A stretch of DNA of 64,000 nucleotides from Korobacter sp963703075 (GCA_963703075.1 OY969786.1:1426001-1490000); one strand, 5' to 3'. Counted from the first letter of the stretch, positions 17,511-27,275 are shown. The notes: generated by a model from the letters alone, not told the origin. Numbers and translations: made by a program.

Positions 17511-18356
17511 ATGAGAATCACCGACTGCCACGTACATATCGGCCCGCTTCACATGATTCGCCCGGATGCGCTGGCGATGATGCGCGCCAGGCGGACTAAC
17601 TGGGAAGAAATCGCCGAGTATTCGCGCTCCCCGAAGGCATTTCTGAAGCATCTCGACCGCATTGGCATCGATCGCGCCGTCCTGATCAACTACGTCGATC
17701 CCGACGTGACCGGGCACACGCCCGAGGTGAATGCGTGGATCGCCAATTATGTGAAAGAAGATCCTCAACGCCTACTGCCGTGTGGATCCGTTCATCCGCG
17801 CCATACGCAAAATATGCTGGCGGACGTGGAGCAGATCGTGCGCCTCGGCATCCGGCTCATCAAGGTCCATCCTCCTCACCAGTTGCTCTATCCCAACGAT
17901 TACCTGCATGGGATGAAAGAGCTCGAGATCCTCTATCGCGCCGCGGAGGCCAATGGTATCCCGGTGATGATCCACACCGGCACCTCCGTCTTTCCCAACG
18001 CGCGCAACAAGTTCGGCGATCCGATTTACACCGATGATGTGGCTGTCGACTTTCCCAAGCTGAAAATCATCTTGGCGCACGGCGGCCGCCCGCTCTGGAT
18101 GGATACCGCCTTCTTTCTCCTGCGCCGCCATCCCAACATGTATCTCGACATCAGCGGCATTCCGCCCAAGACGCTGCTCCAGAGTTTTCCCCGTCTCGAG
18201 GAGATCGCCTACAAGACGCTCTTCGGCACCGACTGGCCCGGCCCCGGCGTCCCCGAGATCCAGAAGAATCTCGCGGATTTTCGCGCGCTGCCTCTCACCG
18301 AGCGCGCCAAGGCGCAGATCCTGTCGGTGACGTCGGCCGGCATCTGGCCAGAGTAA
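17511..18356 (+). CDS. Amidohydrolase_2 family metal hydrolase
   Basis: A 281-residue TIM-barrel hydrolase or decarboxylase of family PF04909. Metal ligands are visible: HxH in DCHVHIGPL (residues 7 and 9), His in VMIHTGTS, His in ILAHGGRP and Asp in FGTDWPGPG near the C-terminus. A Lys-His pair in IKVHPPHQ lies on the barrel. Relatives include the ACMS decarboxylase and many uncharacterised hydrolases, so no substrate is named. It is transcribed away from the toxin-antitoxin pair and has no operon partner. Confidence 0.85.
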   Translation: MRITDCHVHIGPLHMIRPDALAMMRARRTNWEEIAEYSRSPKAFLKHLDRIGIDRAVLINYVDPDVTGHTPEVNAWIANYVKEDPQRLLPCGSVHPRHTQNMLADVEQIVRLGIRLIKVHPPHQLLYPNDYLHGMKELEILYRAAEANGIPVMIHTGTSVFPNARNKFGDPIYTDDVAVDFPKLKIILAHGGRPLWMDTAFFLLRRHPNMYLDISGIPPKTLLQSFPRLEEIAYKTLFGTDWPGPGVPEIQKNLADFRALPLTERAKAQILSVTSAGIWPE

Positions 18357-18553
18357 TGCCGACAACCGGCGCTGAATGAGCTGCCAGCCAAAATGACAGG
18401 TCGCGCCGTGTGAGGCGAGCTGCGCGCCTTCTACAAATGCATTTTAGAAACAGTTGAAAAGCAGGGGAGTGCACACGGGGGAGAGGATTTACTGCGCAGG
18501 GATGAACCTTGAAACTAAAAAACAGCGTCGGAGAGCAAGCCCGGGTCGAGTGC

Positions 18554-18766
18554 CTAGGCCGCTCTCACGCTGTTGGGCGTGACTGCGGCAGCGCTGCCGG
18601 AGGCAGGGATGCTGCAATTCATGCATTTGTGTGCGTTTTCAACGATGTCGAGCCGGCGTACATCCTGCGAAACGCCGAGAAGCCGGTGACAAGACATGCA
18701 TACGCTCTCGAACAAACCTGCGAAAAGTTCGTACCTGGCGAAGCTTTTCGAACCCATGGCGTCCAT
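18554..18766 (-). CDS. Small CxxC...HxC protein, possible zinc ribbon
   Basis: A 70-residue open frame whose centre reads VCMSCHRLL, then, 20 residues on, AHKCMNC. This resembles small acidobacterial proteins with a C-x2-C...H-x-C motif that probably bind zinc. The start at 18766 is supported by GAGAGGAATTCAGG directly upstream. A 14-base palindrome about 80 bases upstream could be its operator. The tail is low-complexity and less protein-like. Otherwise this 670-base gap between the amidohydrolase and the S46 peptidase holds no gene I can support. Confidence 0.5.
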   Translation of the reverse strand: MDAMGSKSFARYELFAGLFESVCMSCHRLLGVSQDVRRLDIVENAHKCMNCSIPASGSAAAVTPNSVRAA

Positions 18767-18844
18767 CCTGAATTCCTCTCTCGTTACGAAGTACCTGGAT
18801 TTCCCCACTACAAAGGTAAGTCACTGCTGAATTTTCAGGAGCTT

Positions 18845-18858
18845 ACCCTAACTAGGGT
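18845..18858. promoter_or_regulatory. Palindrome ACCCTA-AC-TAGGGT, possible operator
   Basis: A perfect 6-base inverted repeat with a two-base centre, in AT-rich DNA upstream of the small Cys-rich gene on the minus strand. Size and symmetry suit a dimeric repressor; no cognate regulator is identified. Confidence 0.4.
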
Positions 18859-18972
18859 TAAATGCCTAGCTAAATTTCACAGAAAATACATAATTTTTCT
18901 TAGTTCTGATCGATTTCACGCAGTTTAGGCCCGGGAAACCGGCGGTTTGGAACGACTCCGCACGCCCGCAAA

Positions 18973-19010
18973 CAAAAGCGCCCCGCCCTATGCAGCGCAT
19001 AGAACGGGGC
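18973..19010 (-). terminator. Rho-independent terminator of the S46 peptidase gene
   Basis: Read on the minus strand, GCCCCG..CTATGC pairs with GCATAG..CGGGG around a three-base loop with one internal mismatch pair, followed by CTTTTGTTT. It lies 18 bases past the stop at 19028. Confidence 0.8.
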
Positions 19011-19027
19011 TGCTGAGTCTAAGGTGT

Positions 19028-21134
19028 TTATTTCTTGGCGGAAGCGCTCTCCGAAGCGGCGGTGATTTCCTGGTAGAGCGCGTCGGCGTGGTAAATCTTC
19101 TGCAGAGATTCAAGAATCGCCCGCGAATCGACGTTCACGGCGCGTCCTTGCACATCGTCGTACAAGAAATTCCACGGCAGCGACTGGATGTTCCCGTCAA
19201 AGATGATCCCCACCAGTTCGCCCTTGGTGTTGACCACCGGGCTCCCGGAGTTTCCCCCAATGATGTCGGTGGTGTTGACTACGTCGAGCGGCAACGCGCC
19301 GTCGAACTGACCCTGGGTATCTCGCCAGCTTTTCGGAAGTTGATACGGCGGCTTGTTGCCATGATCGTCGGCGTGCTTGTAGGCGCCGGCCATGGTCGTG
19401 AACGCCGGAATCCGTTTGCCGTTTTGTTCGTAACTCTTCACCTGTCCGTAGCTGAGGCGCAAGGTGAATGTCGCATCCGGAGGCTGGCTCAACCCGAAGA
19501 TCGCGAAGCGAACCTTGCCGATCTTGGCACCGGCATCGCGCAATTTCGGATCGACCTCATCGTCGCTCTTCTTGCGGAGCGCCATCGCGTCTGGCTCGAT
19601 GGTGCGCATCAGCACAATCAGCGGATCGGTGCTGGCGTCCACCGCCGTGGCGCCGCCTTGATAAAGCTGCTTGCGGACTGCCGGATCGTCGAGCTTTGTG
19701 CCGTCGATCAGCTCCGCCGCGCGCTCCTTCGGCGACTTGCCGGCCAGCGCCTTCGTCAGCACCGGATCATTCGGTTGTTGTTCCTGCATGTCGGCGAGGC
19801 TGTCGGCCAGCATCGCCTTCTCTAAATCCTTGTATGCTGGTGTCGTCGCAAAGAGCCGCTGTTCCACCGTCGCCAACTGCGCATCCGTGTAGTCGCGCAG
19901 GCGTTGATCGTTGGGCTTGGCGCGCTCGTGGGCCGCGCGAACGATCGTTCGTGCGTCCATGGCCAGCGAACCGCGGAAGCCGGCCAGCATTTCAACATAG
20001 TTGTAATCGAAGAACATGCCGCGCAAGGTGGCATCCGCTTCGTTCACCCCGGACCACGGATCGCCGAATTCCTTCTTGCGCTCCGCACTGGCGTTCACGT
20101 AGTCGCGCATCTGCTTTTCGTCGGCTTGCTTTTTCTCCATCCCCTCCTTATCGGAGAAAAACGAGTTGTAGCCGATGTACGCCTTGAGGGAGTTCTGGAT
20201 TCCGAATAGATCGTGCTCTGCTTCGCGCGCCTGTTCTTCCCCCTGGGCGGAGAAGGCCAGCAGCAGCTTGGCGCGGCGGTCGAGGTTTTTGAGGAGCCAC
20301 GGATACTGCACGTCGCGCAGGTACTCGAGCTGGGAAACCGTCAGCTGGCGGCTGGTGCGGCCGGGGTGTCCGCTGACGAAAACGAGGTCGCCATCCTTCA
20401 CGCCCTGTTTTGCGAACTTCAGGTAATTTTCCGTGTGCGCGGGCTTTCCGTTCTCATACATGCGGAAAAACGTGATGTCGAGGTCGTATCTTGGAAAAGT
20501 GAAATTGTCGGGATCGCCTCCAAAGAACGCCATCTGGAACTCAGGCGCGAAGACGAGGCGCACGTCATCATATTTCTTGTATTTGTAGAGGTGATACATG
20601 GCGCCCGCGTAGAGGGTCACCACGTCGCAGCGAAAGCCGTTGCCGGAACATTCCTTCTCCGTCGCTGCCATCGCCTGCCGGGTGGCCTTGCCGGCGTCGG
20701 CCGAACTCATGCCGGGCTTCACCGCCGCCTGGATCCTCTGGGTCACGTCCTGGATGTTGGTCAGCACCAGGAACTCGATCCCGGGACATTTCGGCTCCTG
20801 CTCGCGGGTCGGCGCATAGAAGCCGTCCTTCATGTAATCGTTGCCGTTGGTGGAAAGATCATGGATGCAGGCCTGGGCTACGTGGTGGTTGGTCATAAGG
20901 AGCCCGTCGGGTGACACAAACTCGGAAGATCCGCCCGGGGCCCGTGAGGACGACAGCCGCAGGTCGGTCCAGCCATGGCTGGGTAATTTGGAACTTGTAT
21001 TTTTTCTCGATCTTGTCTTTCGGAGGATTGGTAAAGAGCCACATCCCCTCATCGGCGGATGCGATCATTGAGAACGCCATGAAAGCGCTGAGCAGGACAA
21101 AAAGTGATTTTCGGGGGAACCTGGGACCGGACAC
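19028..21134 (-). CDS. S46-family dipeptidyl-peptidase, frameshifted near its N-terminus
   Basis: Corrected for one extra base, this is a 701-residue exported serine peptidase of family S46 (DPP7/DPP11 type), which removes dipeptides from peptide N-termini in the periplasm. The signal peptide is followed by ADEGMWLFTNPP, a family signature. The catalytic His is in LLMTNHHVAQA and the Ser in GGNSGSPVVN. One extra base at 20962-20963 (CC on the minus strand) separates QPWLDR from LRLSSSRAPGGSSEFVSPDG. As written, the long frame starts only downstream and lacks the signal. The start GTG 21134 has CGAGG seven bases upstream. The missing peptide codons make the gene unusable unless the base is an error. 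Confidence 0.88.
20962..20963 (-). other. +1 frameshift site in the S46 peptidase gene
   Basis: Removing one G of this pair joins the signal-peptide frame (to 21134) with the catalytic frame and restores LDRLRLSSSR, as in other S46 enzymes. It is a base duplication in a two-base run, like the other frameshifts in this window. Confidence 0.75.
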
Positions 21135-21196
21135 AAATGTACCTCGAAGTGTGATGGACCTCACAGCGCGAACGACCGGAGGTAGTAAAACTTACC

Positions 21197-21225
21197 TTTA
21201 TATCGTAGCCGCAAACCCGTTACAA
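21197..21225 (-). promoter_or_regulatory. Putative sigma-70 promoter of the S46 peptidase gene
   Basis: On the minus strand TTGTAA (21220-21225) and TATAAA (21197-21202) are separated by 17 bases, 63 bases before the GTG start. Confidence 0.45.
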
Positions 21226-21290
21226 ATGCGGCGCTAACGACCTTGGGCCTCAATGGGACATTCCGGGTTGGGGAATCTCGACCGGGTTCC

Positions 21291-21320
21291 TTGGAAACAC
21301 CTTACGAAGTAGGATATAAA
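21291..21320 (+). promoter_or_regulatory. Putative sigma-70 promoter of citrate synthase
   Basis: TTGGAA and TATAAA are separated by 18 bases, about 90 bases before the start at 21410. It lies in the 275-base divergent gap shared with the S46 peptidase gene. Confidence 0.4.
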
Positions 21321-21409
21321 AGTCGGTTGCCTTCCCATCCCGGAACACATCTATATGGGAAGCACAAAATGCAGAGTTCTTCATTTCGAGCGGTTCTGGA
21401 AGAGAATTT

Positions 21410-22543
21410 ATGTCTACGGCAACATTTAACAAGGGGTTGGAAGACGTAGTCGCCGGTTCCTCCGGCATCTGTTACATCGATGGCGATGCCGGCATCCTCG
21501 CCTATCGCGGTATCGATATCCACGAACTTGCCGACAACTCCAGCTTTGAAGAGGTCTGCTACCTGCTCTGGTTTGGCAAGCTGCCCAACCGTGGAGAGTT
21601 GCAGGAGTTGAGACTGAACCTCGCGCGCGAACGCAAGCTGGATGCCTCGGTCATCAGCATCCTTCGCCAGACGCCCAAGCATGCCTTACCCATGGACGTG
21701 CTGCGGACCGTGGTCTCGGCGACCGCCCTGTGGGATCCGGAAGAGAAGAACAACGATCACGATACCAACCTGCGCAAGGCGATCCGCCTGACCTCGCAGA
21801 TGGCGATAATCGTCACCGCCTACGACCGCATCCGCAAAGGGAAGCCGCTGGTCGAGCCCGATCGCACCCTCTCCCACGCCGCCAACTTCCTGCTGATGCT
21901 CTCCGGCGAAGTGCCGAGCAAAACGGCAGAGAAGGCGCTCGATATCGCCCTCATCCTGCAAGCCGACCATGAGCTGAATGCTTCGACGTTTGCCGCCCGC
22001 GTGGTGGCAGCTACCTTGAGCGACATGCACTCCGCCGTGACCGCCGGCATCGGCGCACTGAAGGGCCCGCTGCATGGTGGCGCCAACGAGGCGGTCTTCA
22101 AGATTCTCGAAGACATCGACCGCAACGGCGCAGACCCCGTCGAGTACGTGAAAGGACTGCTGGGGCAGAAGAAGAAGATTCCCGGATTCGGCCATCGCGT
22201 ATATACGACCGAGGACCCACGCGCCACGCACCTCCGACAGATGTCGCGCGACTTGGGTTATTCCAGCGGCCAGATCAAGTGGTTTGAATACTCGCAGAAG
22301 ATCGAGGAGTTCGTGAAGGCGGAGAAGAAGCTCAACGCCAACGTCGACTTCTACTCAGCTTCCACCTATCACACCCTGGGCATCGATCTTGACCTGTTCA
22401 CGCCCGTGTTTGCGGTTTCCCGCGTGGCCGGCTGGTCGGCGCACGTTATCGAGCAACTCGACGACAACCGCTTGATCCGTCCCCGTGCCGACTACATCGG
22501 GCCCAAACATCCGGCCCCCTACGTCCCTATCGAGCAACGGTAA
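21410..22543 (+). CDS. gltA: Citrate synthase
   Basis: Condenses oxaloacetate and acetyl-CoA to citrate, the entry step of the TCA cycle. At 377 residues it is the short type found in Gram-positives, archaea and methylcitrate synthases, not the longer NADH-regulated GltA. Catalytic His residues are in GPLHGGANE and PGFGHRVY, and the conserved FYSASTYHTLGI region holds the third active-site area. The start ATG 21410 (STATFNKGLEDVVAGSSGICYIDG) matches the family. A 2-methylcitrate synthase cannot be fully excluded from sequence alone. It is monocistronic, with its own promoter and terminator. Confidence 0.92.
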   Translation: MSTATFNKGLEDVVAGSSGICYIDGDAGILAYRGIDIHELADNSSFEEVCYLLWFGKLPNRGELQELRLNLARERKLDASVISILRQTPKHALPMDVLRTVVSATALWDPEEKNNDHDTNLRKAIRLTSQMAIIVTAYDRIRKGKPLVEPDRTLSHAANFLLMLSGEVPSKTAEKALDIALILQADHELNASTFAARVVAATLSDMHSAVTAGIGALKGPLHGGANEAVFKILEDIDRNGADPVEYVKGLLGQKKKIPGFGHRVYTTEDPRATHLRQMSRDLGYSSGQIKWFEYSQKIEEFVKAEKKLNANVDFYSASTYHTLGIDLDLFTPVFAVSRVAGWSAHVIEQLDDNRLIRPRADYIGPKHPAPYVPIEQR

Positions 22544-22560
22544 ACGTATTTATTTTCAAG

Positions 22561-22591
22561 AGGCCTGCCAAAGCGGTGGGCCTTTCGTTTT
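22561..22591 (+). terminator. Rho-independent terminator of citrate synthase
   Basis: AGGCCTGCC pairs with GGTGGGCCT (two G-U pairs, five-base loop), followed by TTCGTTTT. It begins 17 bases after the stop. Confidence 0.85.
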
Positions 22592-22724
22592 GTGACTCAC
22601 CCGTTCGCGATCGGCCCTCCGCCATCCCAATGGTTTCCCTGAGAGCTAACACCTGACACCTGACGCCTGTGAACAAATGCGTCCCCCGCATGGGTCAAGC
22701 CATCCAACCAGCTAGAATAAAGCC

Positions 22725-23891
22725 ATGCATCGCGTGTACCTCGACAACAATGCGACCACGCCGCTTCTGCCCGAAGTTCTGGAGGCGATGCAGCCCTATT
22801 TTCTGGGCCAGTTCGGCAACGCATCGTCGATCCACCAGCAGGGGCAGCAGGCCCGTGCCGCGGTCGAGCACGCCCGGGAGCATGTTGCCGACCTGATCGG
22901 TGCCCGCGAGGCCGAGATCGTCTTCACCAGCGGCGGCACCGAGGGCGACAACCTCGCCCTGTTCGGGCTGTGCAAGCCCGGCGATCACATCGTCACCAGT
23001 ACCATCGAGCACCATGCAGTGTTGAACTCCTGCCAGCGGCTGGAGAAGCTTGGCTGCGAGGTGACCTACGTCGCTGTGGATGGCCAGGGCATTGTCGATC
23101 CCGAGGCCGTGCAGCGCGCCCTGCGCCCGAATACCAGGCTGATCAGCATCATGCTGGCGAACAATGAAACCGGCGTGCTGCAGAATGGCGAAGCCATCGG
23201 GAAGATCGCTGCCGAAGCGGATCTTTACTTTCATACCGACGCCGTGCAGGCGGTCGCCAAGATCCCGGTCGATGTGCAGCGTCTCCGCTGCGATCTACTT
23301 ACCCTGGCCGGCCACAAGATCCATGCGCCGCAGGGAACGGGCGCGCTCTACGTGCGCAAGGGAACGATTCTCGACCCGCTGTTTTATGGCGGACGTCACG
23401 AACGCTCGCGGCGCGCCGGCACGGAGAATCTGCCGGGCATCGTGGGACTCGGCAAAGCCGCCGAACTGGCGGCCGCATGGTTCGAGAATGACGGTCCCGC
23501 GAAGATGGCGCAACTGCGCGACCGGCTTGAGCAAACCATCCTCGACGAACTCGACCAGGTGACAGTCAACAGCGGTCTGGCGCCGCGCGTCCCGAATACC
23601 TCGAACATCTGCTTCGATTGCATAGAGGGCGAGGCGATGGTGATCGCGCTCGACCTGAAAGGTCTTTCAGTTTCGACCGGCGCTGCGTGCTCTTCCGGCG
23701 CGATTGAGCCGTCGCACGTACTCACTGCGATGGGATTAACCGGCGACCAGGCCCGGGCCAGCATTCGCTTCAGCCTCGGCAAGCAGAACACCGTGGAAGA
23801 TATCGACTTTGCGCTGCAGCGGGTGCCGGAAGTGGTCAACAAGCTCCGCGCGTTGAGCCCGGTGTACCGCAAAGCCGCGATTACTCGTTAG
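22725..23891 (+). CDS. Cysteine desulfurase (NifS/IscS class)
   Basis: A 388-residue PLP enzyme that takes sulfur from cysteine as an enzyme-bound persulfide for Fe-S clusters and thiolated tRNA. It begins YLDNNATTPLLPEVLEAM. The PLP Lys is in AGHKIHAPQGTG, the His in TIEHHAVLNS, and the mobile-loop catalytic Cys in GAACSSGAIEPSHVL. The short loop and C-terminus fit class I enzymes (NifS/IscS type). mnmA, which needs such sulfur, lies 1.4 kb downstream with a cytochrome gene in between. No iscU or iscR is adjacent, so I give no firm symbol. Confidence 0.92.
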   Translation: MHRVYLDNNATTPLLPEVLEAMQPYFLGQFGNASSIHQQGQQARAAVEHAREHVADLIGAREAEIVFTSGGTEGDNLALFGLCKPGDHIVTSTIEHHAVLNSCQRLEKLGCEVTYVAVDGQGIVDPEAVQRALRPNTRLISIMLANNETGVLQNGEAIGKIAAEADLYFHTDAVQAVAKIPVDVQRLRCDLLTLAGHKIHAPQGTGALYVRKGTILDPLFYGGRHERSRRAGTENLPGIVGLGKAAELAAAWFENDGPAKMAQLRDRLEQTILDELDQVTVNSGLAPRVPNTSNICFDCIEGEAMVIALDLKGLSVSTGAACSSGAIEPSHVLTAMGLTGDQARASIRFSLGKQNTVEDIDFALQRVPEVVNKLRALSPVYRKAAITR

Positions 23892-24065
23892 CGACCCCGC
23901 GAAATAGCCAATCCAAACAGCTTGACCCCGTGTTGCGACCCGAAGTAGTATCCGCCTGCCTTCCCCCCGGCCGAGTTCTTCGAATCTCCCTGTTGTTTTC
24001 CCGGTGCAGTGTGTCCTGGGCCCTTGTCGCGAAGATCGCAATCCTGATTTCGGGGCGAATACATC

Positions 24066-25133
24066 GTGCAAAAGCAAGTGAAAGCAAAGTACGCGGGGCT
24101 CCCTCTCCTTTTCATCGGCATCGTCGGGCTATGCGGTTCGTCAGGCCAGCAGGCAACGCCAACCGCTCCCGCTCCGGCGGCAAAGTCCGTGCTCGAAATG
24201 GACGCCATTCCTCGCACACCGGAGCGTTTGCAGCGCGGCAAGTATCTGGTGGAAGGTCTGCTGCAGTGTTGGGCATGCCACTCCGACGTGGACTTTTCCA
24301 AGCGCCCCATTGAGCCATTTCCCGGCAAAAAATTCGGCGGGACCGTCTTCTCCAGCGATGAGGCAGGTGTGCCCGATACGAACCGCATCGTGATTCCGAA
24401 CATATCGCCCGATCCGGAGTATGGCGCTGGAAAGTGGAGCGATACGGTGTTTGTTCGCGCGCTGCGGCAGGGTATTGGCCATGATGGCCGCACTCTCTAC
24501 CCGCTCATGCCGTACAGCTTTTTCCGCAACCTCTCGGATGAAGATCTCGCATCGGTGATTGTCTATGTGCGCTCCCAGGAGCCGGTCCATATCCAGAGAC
24601 CCAAGATCCAATTGAGCGAGGAAATCAAAAAGTCATTGCAGCCCTTGCCGCCAATTGCTCACGTTGCTGAACCAGATCGGTCGGATAAGGTCGCCTATGG
24701 CAAGTACCTGGTAACAGCAGGCCACTGTTCGGCCTGTCATGCGACCTACGACGATCAAGGGAATCCCATCAATGGCATGGACTTTGCCGGGGGTACGCCT
24801 CTGGTCGGACCCTGGAGCGGCGGAGACAAGATCGAGACCGTGAGCGCGCTCAACCTGACGCCCGATCCCTCCGGCATCGGCTACTTCGACGAAGCGATGT
24901 TCATCGCGGTAATCCGCAATGGCGGTTTTAAGAACCGCCCCCTCTCCAACATCATGCCGTGGAATTTCTTCCGCAACCTGAACGATGACGATCTCAAGGC
25001 AATCTTCGCCTATCTGAAGACCCTGAAGCCGGTGTGCCATCGCGTGGACAACACTGAGCAGGCGACGTTCTGTAAGGTCTGCAAGGTAAAACACGGGTTG
25101 GGCGAGATGAATGAGGCCTTGGCGGCCAAGTAA
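24066..25133 (+). CDS. Diheme cytochrome c
   Basis: A 355-residue exported protein with two CxxCH heme sites: CWACH near residue 69 and CSACH near 220. Each domain has a candidate axial Met (LMPYSFF; IMPWNFF) in repeated, similar contexts, so the protein is a duplicated cytochrome c like the cytochrome subunit of membrane dehydrogenases. A membrane helix or signal lies at residues 11-27 (GLPLLFIGIVGLCG). CKVCK near the C-terminus is not a heme site, as His is missing. The start is GTG 24066 with a weak ribosome-binding site. A partner dehydrogenase is not adjacent. Confidence 0.85.
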   Translation: MQKQVKAKYAGLPLLFIGIVGLCGSSGQQATPTAPAPAAKSVLEMDAIPRTPERLQRGKYLVEGLLQCWACHSDVDFSKRPIEPFPGKKFGGTVFSSDEAGVPDTNRIVIPNISPDPEYGAGKWSDTVFVRALRQGIGHDGRTLYPLMPYSFFRNLSDEDLASVIVYVRSQEPVHIQRPKIQLSEEIKKSLQPLPPIAHVAEPDRSDKVAYGKYLVTAGHCSACHATYDDQGNPINGMDFAGGTPLVGPWSGGDKIETVSALNLTPDPSGIGYFDEAMFIAVIRNGGFKNRPLSNIMPWNFFRNLNDDDLKAIFAYLKTLKPVCHRVDNTEQATFCKVCKVKHGLGEMNEALAAK

Positions 25134-25261
25134 ACATCCCGCGGGATCTCCCGCCTAACCAGACCATCATCCGTTTCCGCGCGGAATGCGGACCGAGGCC
25201 CCCGGCGGAGGCTCGCCTGCGACCTGCGCGGGCTCGCTCTCATCTACAATAGATAGAACGC

Positions 25262-26374
25262 ATGACGACGAACCCAACCATTGCCGTAGCGATGTCGGGC
25301 GGTGTGGACTCCTCCACCGTTGCGGCCTTGCTGCGCGCCGAAGGGCACAACCTGGTGGGTCTTACCATGCAGCTCTGGAACCAGCGCCGCCTCGCGCACC
25401 ACGAGGGCTTTGGCGAGCCTGGTGTAGGCCGCTGCTGTTCGCTCGATGACGTGTACGACGCCCGCCGCGTCGCCGAGACCCTCGGCATCCCCTATTACGT
25501 CGTCAACCAGGAAGACCGCTTCGAGCGCGATGTGGTGAAGCCGTTCGTCGAGGACTACCTCTCCGGACGCACCCCGATCCCGTGCAGCCTTTGCAACAAC
25601 CACCTCAAGTTTGACCAGCTTCTGCGCACCGCGCAGCAGATCGGTGCCGATCGCATCGCCACCGGGCACTACGCGCGCAATGACTACAACGAGCAGACTG
25701 GGCGGTGGGAACTCAAGCGTCCCACCGATCGCGCCAAGGATCAGACCTACTTCCTCTTCGGACTTACCCAGGAACAGTTGAGCCGCACCCTGTTTCCCCT
25801 CGGCCATAAGACCAAGCCCGAGGTGCGCGAGGAAGCGAAGCAGCAGGGCCTGCGCCTGTTCGAGAAGCCGGATTCCCAAGAGATCTGCTTCATCCCCAAT
25901 GGGGACTACAAGAAATTTCTTGACGCCTATCTCGAGGAGCAGGGCGAAACCCTGCCCGATACCTCTGGCGAGCTGGTCACCGCGGATGGCGAGGTCGTCG
26001 GACACCACGACGGTATCCATAACTTTACGGTTGGCCAGCGCAAGGGCCTTGGCCTGGCGACTGGTTCGCCGCTGTACGTGATCGAGTTGCGCGGCGACAA
26101 GAAGCAGGTGGTGGTGGGCGGCAATGACCAGTTGCTCACCCGGACCCTGCACGCCAAGCGCTTAAACTGGATCGCCGTCGACGACCTGCGCGCCCCAATG
26201 CGCGTCCACGCCAAGATCCGCCACAAGCATGAGCCCGCCTGGGCTACGGTCGAGAAGACCGGCGACGACGAAGTGCTGGTAACGTTCGATGAGCCGCAGA
26301 GGGCAGTCACCCCAGGGCAGGCGGTTGTGCTCTACGACAGCGATGTGGTGCTAGGCGGCGGCTGGATTTGCTGA
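25262..26374 (+). CDS. mnmA: tRNA-specific 2-thiouridylase MnmA
   Basis: Adenylates and thiolates U34 of Lys, Glu and Gln tRNAs. At 370 residues it is full length. The PP-loop SGGVDSS (residues 12-18) binds ATP. The first catalytic Cys is in PCSLCNNHLKF and the second in SQEICFIPNGDY. A GRCCSLDDVYDARR insert sits after the first strand, as in many non-proteobacterial MnmA proteins. The C-terminal beta-barrel is complete. The sulfur donor is probably the desulfurase 1.4 kb upstream. The start ATG 25262 gives the conserved TIAVAMSGGVDS. Confidence 0.95.
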   Translation: MTTNPTIAVAMSGGVDSSTVAALLRAEGHNLVGLTMQLWNQRRLAHHEGFGEPGVGRCCSLDDVYDARRVAETLGIPYYVVNQEDRFERDVVKPFVEDYLSGRTPIPCSLCNNHLKFDQLLRTAQQIGADRIATGHYARNDYNEQTGRWELKRPTDRAKDQTYFLFGLTQEQLSRTLFPLGHKTKPEVREEAKQQGLRLFEKPDSQEICFIPNGDYKKFLDAYLEEQGETLPDTSGELVTADGEVVGHHDGIHNFTVGQRKGLGLATGSPLYVIELRGDKKQVVVGGNDQLLTRTLHAKRLNWIAVDDLRAPMRVHAKIRHKHEPAWATVEKTGDDEVLVTFDEPQRAVTPGQAVVLYDSDVVLGGGWIC

Positions 26375-26408
26375 GCTAATTTGACTGCTCCACAGAAAGC
26401 GGCGTCGA

Positions 26409-27275
26409 TCAACGGAGGGCGACACCCGTGGTCGCTCCACGATTCTTCGACTCTGCTCCAGGTTCCGCCAACCGGCCCACCTGGCTTTCACCGGTGATCT
26501 TGTAATCCTTGTACAGGATCGTCAGTTCAGCGTGCCCTCCGAGGCGAATCGTGGTCACGCTGCGGTTGGACGCGGGTAGCCAGAAGTCTCCGACTTTCTG
26601 ATAGACCTGTTCAATCTCCGTGCTCTTGGTCCAAAAAGACGGGTTCCTGGCCGGCTCTACCTGGAGGCGGACCACGGCAAAGTCTTTCGCATCCACCCAC
26701 ATTTTGCCGCGATAAAGAAACTTATCCTTCGTCCGGGGTTCCACCTCGAGCACGTAGGCGTCCCCTGCAGCGCCGTGCTCGAAACCGACCAGGGTAAACC
26801 GGTAGTTGTCAGGCGTAATGGCAGAGCGCCGCTGGTTCTCCGCCGCCAGGGCTTCCGTCTCCGCCTCGAGCAATTTCTTAAACACCCGGTCGACAATCAA
26901 CGTGGATCCAGTTGCCGATTGCACGATGAAATCTTTCGAACTGGGAGAGAGATACTTTACGGTGACCACCATCTCCGCGCTGCGATTTCCCGGAAACCCG
27001 CGGTAGTCAACCCGATAGCTTCTGTTTCCTTCGTAAGAACGAAGCGCTTCGGCGCGATGAAGGTTCATCTGGACGAGGTTCTGCACCACCTGATCGGCGG
27101 TGAGCGGAGCGTGCAAGGCCGCGGCAGAAGCCGTCGACTGCGCCGCCGGATAAAGCCAGGCAGTACCAACCACGAGCAGCAATAGAAGCACTGGCTTCAT
27201 GATGCTGAACTGCGGCGCACTCGGCGCGCTCAACCTTGCCGGCGCTGTTCGACGAACCTGTTTATCCCGTTGCAT
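26409..27275 (-). CDS. LolA-like exported protein
   Basis: A 288-residue protein with an N-terminal membrane segment (MKPVLLLLLVVGTAWLYPAA, from residue 26) after a short basic leader. The mature part is beta-rich with the pattern of outer-membrane lipoprotein-sorting (LolA/RseB-like) domains: LYRGKMWVDAKDFAVVRLQ and FWLPASNRSVTTIRLGG. Such domains bind lipid or lipoprotein acyl chains in the periplasm. The start at 27275 is chosen for GGAGG seven bases upstream; ATG 27200 would give a plain signal peptide but lacks a ribosome-binding site. It is convergent with mnmA (34 bases between stops). Confidence 0.7.
   Translation of the reverse strand: MQRDKQVRRTAPARLSAPSAPQFSIMKPVLLLLLVVGTAWLYPAAQSTASAAALHAPLTADQVVQNLVQMNLHRAEALRSYEGNRSYRVDYRGFPGNRSAEMVVTVKYLSPSSKDFIVQSATGSTLIVDRVFKKLLEAETEALAAENQRRSAITPDNYRFTLVGFEHGAAGDAYVLEVEPRTKDKFLYRGKMWVDAKDFAVVRLQVEPARNPSFWTKSTEIEQVYQKVGDFWLPASNRSVTTIRLGGHAELTILYKDYKITGESQVGRLAEPGAESKNRGATTGVALR

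Noticed and set aside
25060..25110. Third heme site in the cytochrome (CKVCK)
   Set aside because: The residue after the second Cys is Lys, not His, so it does not fit covalent heme attachment.
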